Source: Chloroflexota bacterium
Lineage (GTDB): Bacteria; Chloroflexota; Anaerolineae; UBA1429
Length of the DNA: 64,000 nt
Assembly: GCA_012719135.1 (NCBI GenBank)
Contig: JAAYAW010000063.1
Coordinates: forward strand, 1 to 64,000
Direction: 5' to 3'
This document shows, piece after piece, positions 58,892-64,000 of the stretch. The number at the start of each line of letters is the position of its first letter. The stretch's first letter is position 1. The translations under genes were made by a program, and so were the position numbers. The notes beneath the pieces were generated by a model. The model did no database searches and was not told the origin of the DNA. It saw only the letters and a list, made by a program, of their open reading frames with translations.

Positions 58892-59894
58892 GCGGTACGC
58901 ATACCTCAGGCCAGGAGTGATCGACCTTCTGAAGCAGGGCACGCTGTTCGCCGGCGAGCGACGAACCACTCGGTTCAGCTTTGCCGACGCTCTGCTGGAA
59001 CTGGGCGGCAGCCGAAGCGATGTGGTGGTGCTGAATGCCGACGTATCCAAGGGTATGGGGACATACACCTTTGCGGAGCGATACCCGGAGCGGGCCTTTA
59101 ACCTGGGGATCGCGGAGCAGAACATGATCGCGGCCGCCGCGGGCATGGCCCAAAGCGGGTTGTTGCCCTTTGTGGCGACGTACGCGGTGTTCGCCACCCT
59201 GCGCGGGCTGGACATGATCCGCAACAGCGTGTGCTACACCCGCACCAACGTCAAGTTCGGCTGTGGCCACGCGGGCATCACCTCCGCTGAGGATGGCGCC
59301 ACGCATCAGGGCCAGGAGGACCTCTCCATCATGCGGGCAATGCCCAACATGGTGGTGATTGCACCCGCAGACGATGTGAGCACAAAAAAGGCGGTGCGGG
59401 CAGTTGCCGCGCACCTCGGGCCGGCCTACCTGAGCCTGACAAAGGAACCGCTGCCTCTTCTCTACGATGATACCTTTCCATTCGCCATCGGTGCGGCGGT
59501 GACGGTGCGCGCCGGTGTGGATGCGACCATCGTGGCCAACCGCGATATGGTGGCGCAGGCGCTTCTCGCTGCGGAGGCGGCGGACCGCGAAGGGCTGGAC
59601 GTCCGCGTGATCGATTGCCACACGGTCAAGCCGTTGGATGAGGAGGCCATTCTGCGCGCCGCAAAAGAGACCGGCGCCATCGTTACGGCCGAGGACAACG
59701 TGCTGGCCGGCGGGTTGGGCAGCGCCGTGGCAGAGCTCTTGATCGAGCGCGGCCCCGTGCCTATGCGGCGGATCGGTGTGCCGGATACCTTTTGCGAATC
59801 CGGCCCGTATCTGGATCTGCTTGAGCGATACGGGCTCTCGGCGGGCCATATACTGCGAGCCGTGCGCACCGTGGTCGCACTCAAGAGCCGCTAG
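58881..59894 (+). CDS. Transketolase C-terminal subunit
   Basis: 337 residues from the ATG at 58881 (GGGAGGAC upstream), overlapping the end of the N-terminal subunit gene. Motifs: LNADVSKGMGT, FNLGIAEQNMIAAAAGMA with the catalytic Glu, FGCGHAGITSAEDGATHQG and the C-terminal transketolase domain DATIVANRDMVAQALLA. Together the two subunits make one split transketolase that moves two-carbon units between pentoses and other sugars; split enzymes are common in bacteria. It ends the operon. Confidence 0.93.
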   Translation: MAAERYAYLRPGVIDLLKQGTLFAGERRTTRFSFADALLELGGSRSDVVVLNADVSKGMGTYTFAERYPERAFNLGIAEQNMIAAAAGMAQSGLLPFVATYAVFATLRGLDMIRNSVCYTRTNVKFGCGHAGITSAEDGATHQGQEDLSIMRAMPNMVVIAPADDVSTKKAVRAVAAHLGPAYLSLTKEPLPLLYDDTFPFAIGAAVTVRAGVDATIVANRDMVAQALLAAEAADREGLDVRVIDCHTVKPLDEEAILRAAKETGAIVTAEDNVLAGGLGSAVAELLIERGPVPMRRIGVPDTFCESGPYLDLLERYGLSAGHILRAVRTVVALKSR

Positions 59895-59978
59895 CAGAGG
59901 CGTGGGCCAAGCTCAGCACACGAGCAGCGCGCGAGCGCTAGGGCTGAGGCAGGCATAGCCTTTCGTGAACCAGCTAGT

Positions 59979-60575
59979 TCAGCGGCGGATCTCGGGTTCT
60001 CCGCTCAGCCACCGCGTCAGCTCCTGCCAGGAGCGGCGCGGCCTGGGTCCGGGGGATTCGGCGGGATGCCCGAGGGAGACGGCGGCCACGAGTCTGTCGC
60101 CGGCGCGACCGAACCGGGCACTGATCGGTTCCGTGCAGTACAGCACGTCACAGATCCACAACGAGCCCAGTCCATGGTCGTGAGCGGCGAGCAACATCGT
60201 CTGGATGGCGCCGCCGACGGATTGCAGCATGACAAAGTGATAGTCCTCATGGGCGTGCAGAGGGATCTCCTCCGGAGGCGCCGCCTCGTAGACCAGTATG
60301 GTGACAGGCGCCTGCCGCACCACCGCGGCCGTCCAGGAAAGGCTGCCGATGTCGTCTCCCCGGGCGCTGAGATCGTCGGCGGTCTGCTGCATGATGTCTG
60401 CGAGCTGGCGGGCCGGATCTCCCTCCAGCACGACGAACCGCCAGGGCTGCGCGTTCTTGGCCGATGGGGCCCGGATGGTGGCGGCGAGGATGGCCTCCAC
60501 GGTATCGCGAGGCACGGGCTCCGCCGTATAACGACGGATGCTCCGGCGACCATAGATGGCTTGCTGCGTCTCCAT
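59979..60575 (-). CDS. Nitroreductase-family FMN oxidoreductase
   Basis: 198 residues from METQQ (60575). FMN-binding RRSIRRYTAEPVP and RAPSAKNAQPWRFVV, then GAIQTMLLAAHDHGLGSLWI and a C-terminal SLGHPAESPGPRPRRS are the nitroreductase layout. Such flavoproteins reduce nitro groups, quinones or, in some members, iodinated tyrosines and folate-type substrates. Last gene of a minus-strand set with the ICMT-like gene. Confidence 0.9.
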   Translation of the reverse strand: METQQAIYGRRSIRRYTAEPVPRDTVEAILAATIRAPSAKNAQPWRFVVLEGDPARQLADIMQQTADDLSARGDDIGSLSWTAAVVRQAPVTILVYEAAPPEEIPLHAHEDYHFVMLQSVGGAIQTMLLAAHDHGLGSLWICDVLYCTEPISARFGRAGDRLVAAVSLGHPAESPGPRPRRSWQELTRWLSGEPEIRR

Positions 60576-60672
60576 CTTTACCCCGCCTCCTGGCATTCAG
60601 CCTCATATGATGTGCGATGCGTCCCGCGGACTGGCGCGCTCTCGAGCGACGTGCGCAACGGTGCCTGCCCGG

Positions 60673-61344
60673 TTACCAGAGGCTCGGCAACAGCCGGCGA
60701 GTGCGCTGAGCATAAGCGGCGTAGGCCGGCATGCGCTGAATCAGGATCCTCTCCTCAAAACGCAAGCGCTGGATGAACAGCACGACGAGCACCACGCTGA
60801 GCGACAGCGAGAGATAGGCGTTCAGCACCAACGGAAGGCCGATCACCACCAGCATGGAGCTGAGATAGGCCGGGTGGCGTATGTAGGCGTAGGGGCCCTG
60901 GTCCACGACCCGCATCGCCGCCCAGGTGTCCACGCGTTTCCCCAGCGATTTGGCCATCACGCCGGTGGCCCAATAGCCCAGCGCCAAACCAAGGAGCGAG
61001 ATCACAGCACCGATGATCGTCACCGTGCTTTGGCTGCGCAGCGTGAGAGCATGCTCCAGCAGGCTCCCCAGAACCAGGAACCACCACGCATAGGTGAGGA
61101 GATACCGCACCCAGATGCGCTCCGTGTAGGCGTCCTCATCCGGCCCCCGGAAGGTGCGCCGCTCGATCAGGACATAGCCCACAAAGATCGCCATGTACAG
61201 GTAGACGCGTGGGATATCCAGATCGGCCCACAGGTTCATCAGTATGACCCACGTGCCGACAAAGGCAAGGAACAGCAGCACCGCTATCACGCGCATGGCG
61301 ATGCGGAGCGGCTTGTGATAGGCCTTGGTACCGAACTCGTTCAC
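60673..61344 (-). CDS. Isoprenylcysteine carboxyl methyltransferase-like membrane protein
   Basis: 223 residues with five to six helices. The C-terminal half carries the ICMT/phospholipid methyltransferase signature DQGPYAYIRHPAYLSSML, then LRFEERILIQRMPAYAAYA and RTRRLLPSLW. It methylates a membrane-bound carboxyl or lipid group using SAM. Upstream is the PH-domain gene; downstream the nitroreductase. The substrate is unknown in bacteria lacking prenylated proteins. Confidence 0.88.
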   Translation of the reverse strand: MNEFGTKAYHKPLRIAMRVIAVLLFLAFVGTWVILMNLWADLDIPRVYLYMAIFVGYVLIERRTFRGPDEDAYTERIWVRYLLTYAWWFLVLGSLLEHALTLRSQSTVTIIGAVISLLGLALGYWATGVMAKSLGKRVDTWAAMRVVDQGPYAYIRHPAYLSSMLVVIGLPLVLNAYLSLSLSVVLVVLFIQRLRFEERILIQRMPAYAAYAQRTRRLLPSLW

Positions 61345-61408
61345 ACGCAGCCTCCCTCAGCGATCGATCAGCCGGCCGGGATCCGGACTCGTGATCGTAG
61401 GATCGGTC

Positions 61409-61443
61409 CGAGCCTGCCGCCGGCAGTGCAGGTGGCAGGCTCG
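61409..61443 (-). terminator. Hairpin after the PH-domain gene
   Basis: CGAGCCTGCC with GGCAGGCTCG (10-base stem, 15-base loop), 45 bases after the stop on the minus strand. Confidence 0.5.
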
Positions 61444-61488
61444 AGTAGCGTACGCAACAACAAGGGCCGGTGCACCAGCGCCACGCGG

Positions 61489-62064
61489 TTAGCCGCGCCG
61501 CATTTGCCTGAGCTCGGCCAGGATGTCCGCAAGGAGCGTGCTCACGTCAGCCTCGTCCGCTGCGCCGGCCCCCTGTGGTCGTCCGCCGCCCTCGGATTGG
61601 TGCTCGTGGATCCGCGCCAGCAACTGCTCGCGCACCTCTGCCCAGTTGGCCAGCCCGGCCAGAGAGGCCTCCGCTTGGGATTGCTGGCTGTAGCCTGCCG
61701 TGTGCACCTTGAGAGTCCCGATCCCCAGGGCACGGGCGATCGGCCCTCTCTTCACCTCAACGTTGGTGATCATGCGATAGGGCACCATGCTCTCAGAGCG
61801 CGTGACGATGCCCCGCCGGACCAGCAGGTTCTCATCGCCAAACTGATACTCGATCGATCGGCAGTAGGCAGGCACAAGGAGCAGCGTGGGGATGATCCAC
61901 AAGGCGTTGCCGATCAGAAACACGAGCAGGTACACGAGCCCCAGCTCCGGGATCAGGGCGAGAAAGATGAACGGAAGGACGAATAGCGCGAATGAGAGAA
62001 TCACCCAGATGACGATGTGCATCTGGTACTTGGGGCTTGGCCGGAATGCCGATTGGTTGTCCAT
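61489..62064 (-). CDS. Bacterial PH-domain (DUF304-like) membrane protein
   Basis: 191 residues from the ATG at 62064 (GGAGG five bases upstream). Two helices (IVIWVILSFALFVLPFIFLA and LVYLLVFLIGNALWIIPTLL) precede a PH/bPH2 domain (FGDENLLVRRGIVTRSESMV, PYRMITNVEVKRGPIARALG, TLKVHTAGYS) and a coiled-coil-like tail (LLADILAELRQMRRG). Membrane protein of unknown role. Its promoter faces the HEAT gene promoter. Confidence 0.85.
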   Translation of the reverse strand: MDNQSAFRPSPKYQMHIVIWVILSFALFVLPFIFLALIPELGLVYLLVFLIGNALWIIPTLLLVPAYCRSIEYQFGDENLLVRRGIVTRSESMVPYRMITNVEVKRGPIARALGIGTLKVHTAGYSQQSQAEASLAGLANWAEVREQLLARIHEHQSEGGGRPQGAGAADEADVSTLLADILAELRQMRRG

Positions 62065-62180
62065 GTTGCCTCCAGTGGTCTTGTCCACGGCAGCGCACCG
62101 GGCGCTGCTGACGAGCCGGCGCCCGAGTGGGAGCGGGACCGTATTTGCCTGGGCGCTCGAACGGGGCGCGCCATACACTG

Positions 62181-62209
62181 TGTACATTATACCCACGGCA
62201 CGCTATGAT
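62181..62209 (+). promoter_or_regulatory. Divergent overlapping promoters between PH and HEAT genes
   Basis: Plus strand: TGTACA, 17 bases, TATGAT (62204-62209). On the minus strand TATAAT lies at 62191-62186 inside the same stretch. Binding of polymerase to one would block the other. Confidence 0.45.
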
Positions 62210-62244
62210 GCGATAGCCCCATAGCCTTGGCGGAGAACGATCGG

Positions 62245-62997
62245 ATGCCTTCAGTGTCCTGGTACCGCGGTGAGATCGCTCGCGTATCGGATCGTGCGGA
62301 GCTGGACGCGTTTGTGAAGCAGCACTCGGGTCTGCCTGGCCCCCGCGCCAACCTCGAGCTGGCGCAGGCCATGGCGGAGGAGGCCAGCGAGGCTGTCTTG
62401 CTGGAGTTCGCGAGCGCGCCCAGAGCAGGCTTGGATTCGAACGATCCGGCGGTCTTCCCACTCGTGTGTGGCATCGTGGGGCTGGGCAGGATGACTGCGG
62501 AGGGCTCTGAGGCCCACTGGGAGCGCCTTCGCGAGTGTGCCAACGATCCCTGTTGGCGGATCCGCGAGGCGGTCGCCATGGCGCTTCAGCGCGTGGGCCT
62601 GGCACGGTTTGCCGCTCTCATCCATCACACACGGTCGTGGCGCCAGGGGACGCCGCTCGAGCAGCGCGCCCTGGCCGCGGGCCTGTGCGAGCCGGCACTG
62701 CTGGAGCTCCCGGACCAGGCCCGCGAGGCACTGACCGCGCTGGATGAGATCACCCGGAGTCTCCTCGCTCGGGGAGATCGTCGCTCTGCGGATGTGCGCA
62801 TCTTGCGCCAGGGGCTGGGTTACTGCTGGAGCGTGGCGGTGGCTGCGCTGCCGTCGGAGGGCTGGGACCTCCTGGCGGGCTGGGCTCTCTGCACGGATCC
62901 TGACGTCCGCTGGATCATCATAGAGAATCTGAAGAAAAAGCGCTTGGAGCGGCTGGATACCTTACGGCTGGTAACCATCCGGGCATCTCTGGAATAG
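62245..62997 (+). CDS. HEAT-repeat-like protein
   Basis: 250 residues from the ATG at 62245 (a TTG at 62227 is in frame and would add six residues). All-helical repeats such as NDPCWRIREAVAMALQRVGL and the final TDPDVRWIIIENLKKKRLER are HEAT/PBS-lyase style, in which alpha-helical pairs stack as a solenoid. DNA alkylation repair protein (AlkD-like) is a possible family, but no catalytic residues are certain. Function probably protein or nucleic-acid binding. Confidence 0.75.
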   Translation: MPSVSWYRGEIARVSDRAELDAFVKQHSGLPGPRANLELAQAMAEEASEAVLLEFASAPRAGLDSNDPAVFPLVCGIVGLGRMTAEGSEAHWERLRECANDPCWRIREAVAMALQRVGLARFAALIHHTRSWRQGTPLEQRALAAGLCEPALLELPDQAREALTALDEITRSLLARGDRRSADVRILRQGLGYCWSVAVAALPSEGWDLLAGWALCTDPDVRWIIIENLKKKRLERLDTLRLVTIRASLE

Positions 62998-62998
62998 C

Positions 62999-63030
62999 AC
63001 AGGGCGGGCCTTGCATAAGGCCCGCCCTGT
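62999..63030. terminator. Terminator hairpin between convergent HEAT and ThuA genes
   Basis: ACAGGGCGGGCCTT with AAGGCCCGCCCTGT (14-base perfect stem, 4-base loop), serving both strands. Confidence 0.75.
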
Positions 63031-63051
63031 CATTTCCCCAGCGGAGGCCCG

Positions 63052-63693
63052 TCAGTCCGTTCCTTCCAGGGCGTGCGCGGCCCACAACATGCCGCGGGTC
63101 ATCAGCCTGAGGATATTCGGATCCTGGTCGAACACCGAGGCCAGATGGCCCATGGAGGAGTAAAAGACGCGTCCTTTGCCCCACATCTTGGTCCAGGCCA
63201 CCGGCATGGCTACGTCGTCAAAGGGCGTGGACGCCAGCACATGGACCGCCGGATCGACGTGCATGTAGTAGTGCTCGGATTTGGCATGAAAGCCCGATAC
63301 ACCCTGCGTGATCCAGTGGCCCTTGTCTACGATATAGACGTCATAGTCGATTCCATCGTTTCCCGGGTGGGCCACCCACTGTCCGCCGACCATATGCTGG
63401 AACGGAGTGGCCTCACGGAAGGCGTCTCCCATGCCGCCATGCAGGCCGGCGATTCCCACGCCGCTCTCAACGGCTTCTAGGAGAGGCTCCAACTGGTCAC
63501 GCTCGATCCGCCCCATGGTCCACTGCATGATGATCAGGTCCAGCGCCTTGAGATCACGCTCTTTAAGGACATCCAGCGTGTCCACGATTTCTACCTCGAC
63601 GCCATTCTCCCTCAAAGCCTTGGCTAGAATGTCCGAGACTTCCTTGGGCTCGTGGCCTTGCCAGCCCCCCTGGATAATTAACGCCTGTTTCAT
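63052..63693 (-). CDS. ThuA-like trehalose-utilisation family protein
   Basis: 213 residues from the ATG at 63693 (AAAGGGGAAGC upstream); a long N-terminal extension is in frame but lacks a site. The class-I-amidotransferase-like fold shows QALIIQGGWQGHEPKEV, MQWTMGRIERDQLEPL, AGLHGGMGDAF and AKSEHYYMHVDP, as in ThuA. The family is linked to sugar utilisation (trehalose, sucrose isomers) but the activity is unsettled. Alone in its unit. Confidence 0.9.
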   Translation of the reverse strand: MKQALIIQGGWQGHEPKEVSDILAKALRENGVEVEIVDTLDVLKERDLKALDLIIMQWTMGRIERDQLEPLLEAVESGVGIAGLHGGMGDAFREATPFQHMVGGQWVAHPGNDGIDYDVYIVDKGHWITQGVSGFHAKSEHYYMHVDPAVHVLASTPFDDVAMPVAWTKMWGKGRVFYSSMGHLASVFDQDPNILRLMTRGMLWAAHALEGTD

Positions 63694-63744
63694 GCTTCCC
63701 CTTTCACATTGGCGGTCACGCAGCCGCCGCGTCTTTGCCCGGCT

Positions 63745-63774
63745 GGTATAGCATACCCAGCCGGTGGGCGTCAA
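63745..63774 (-). promoter_or_regulatory. Possible promoter of the ThuA-like gene
   Basis: Minus strand TTGACG, 18 bases, TATACC, about 50 bases before the start. The -10 is a partial match. Confidence 0.4.
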
Positions 63775-63934
63775 TCGCTTCTGCGCACCGGACGGTTCGA
63801 TTCTGCGCAGGGTGGACTTGGTGGAGGCTGGCTGTGCGAGTATGCTGCCCGGCGGAGGGAACGCCCGGCACGCGGCCAGGTCAGGCGGCTGATGGTGATG
63901 TCGACCGCCCTGGGGGGAGCATTGTGGAGGTCCT

Positions 63935-64000
63935 GTGATAGCTGCACGAGTGGATCGCGCCACGGTTACCTACCTGTCTCAGCCCGTCCTGCGAGAGATC
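63935..64000 (+). CDS. Start of a gene running off the window (partial)
   Basis: GTG at 63935 with GGAGG four bases upstream opens 22 codons (MIAARVDRATVTYLSQPVLR...). Too short to identify. Confidence 0.35.
   Translation, partial: MIAARVDRATVTYLSQPVLREI

Noticed and set aside
57344-59224. A 600-codon minus-strand frame across the isomerase and transketolase genes
   Set aside because: It runs antisense to three clear enzymes and shows no family pattern.
1-64000. tRNA, rRNA or CRISPR elements
   Set aside because: No cloverleaf with CCA-type end, rRNA-like stretch or regularly spaced repeats was recognised by eye; a covariance search could still find a tRNA.

Overview
The window is GC-rich bacterial chromosome with tightly packed genes on both strands. 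Several exported proteins carry proline/threonine-rich linkers of the PTPTATP kind, and the set of a LiaF-like protein, a LysM protein, hybrid cluster protein and many small catabolic enzymes fits a Chloroflexota bacterium (Anaerolineae-like). That placement is inference from composition and gene style; there is no rRNA or other marker here to prove it. Most clear promoters look sigma-70-like, several with extended -10 TGnTATAAT or TACAAT boxes, and TAG is a very common stop codon.

Layout. 1-6.6 kb: end of a surface protein, an M16 protease, a membrane protein, a homocysteine methyltransferase, an FKBP with a Cys-rich tail. 6.8-11 kb: MalY-type lyase, ManA-type isomerase, and the two subunits of a dihydroxyacetone-type kinase (DhaL, DhaK). 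11-14.5 kb: a broken dehydrogenase/AbrB chimaera, an ABC-2 exporter pair and an insertion-sequence remnant. 14.6-24.6 kb: aldo/keto reductase, HAD phosphatase, Gfo/Idh/MocA oxidoreductase, a tautomerase with a long Arg/Gly-rich tail, hydrolase, methyltransferase, a NUDIX pseudogene, a sortase-like exported protein, an EamA transporter and an enolase-superfamily enzyme. 24.7-33 kb: hybrid cluster protein, methyltransferases, a heterodimeric ABC exporter preceded by an attenuator-like leader, and a LiaF-like protein. 33-41.4 kb: a TPR/LysM protein, a 1.8k-residue repeat protein and a coupled MFS transporter. 41.5-54.3 kb: EF-G-like GTPase, NIPSNAP protein, two acetyltransferases, a glycoside-hydrolase-like protein with a C45 acyltransferase-like enzyme, two small membrane proteins, pyruvate kinase, a CapA lipoprotein and an alpha/beta hydrolase. 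54.7-59.9 kb: a sugar/polyol operon. 60-64 kb: nitroreductase, ICMT-like methyltransferase, PH-domain protein, HEAT protein, ThuA protein.

Working together. The 54.7-59.9 kb operon (polyol dehydrogenase, rhamnonate-dehydratase-like enzyme, sugar isomerase, split transketolase) looks like a route feeding an unusual sugar or polyol into the pentose phosphate pathway; the dehydrogenase resembles erythritol/threitol dehydrogenase, and the distant DhaK/DhaL pair could be the matching tetrulose or triose kinase. The transketolase N-terminal subunit has an in-frame TAG.

The most promising undescribed system is at 27.7-31.6 kb: a strong promoter, a 28-codon leader ORF with a good ribosome site, an intrinsic terminator with a possible competing antiterminator, and then a two-subunit ABC exporter whose ATP sites are asymmetric (one catalytic Glu, one Asp). 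This is the architecture of ribosome-mediated attenuation known for the Bacillus bmrBCD drug exporter, here with an unrelated leader. Decay is also visible: a fused MDR/AbrB gene, a NUDIX gene with two stops, a hydrolase remnant and an IS fragment.
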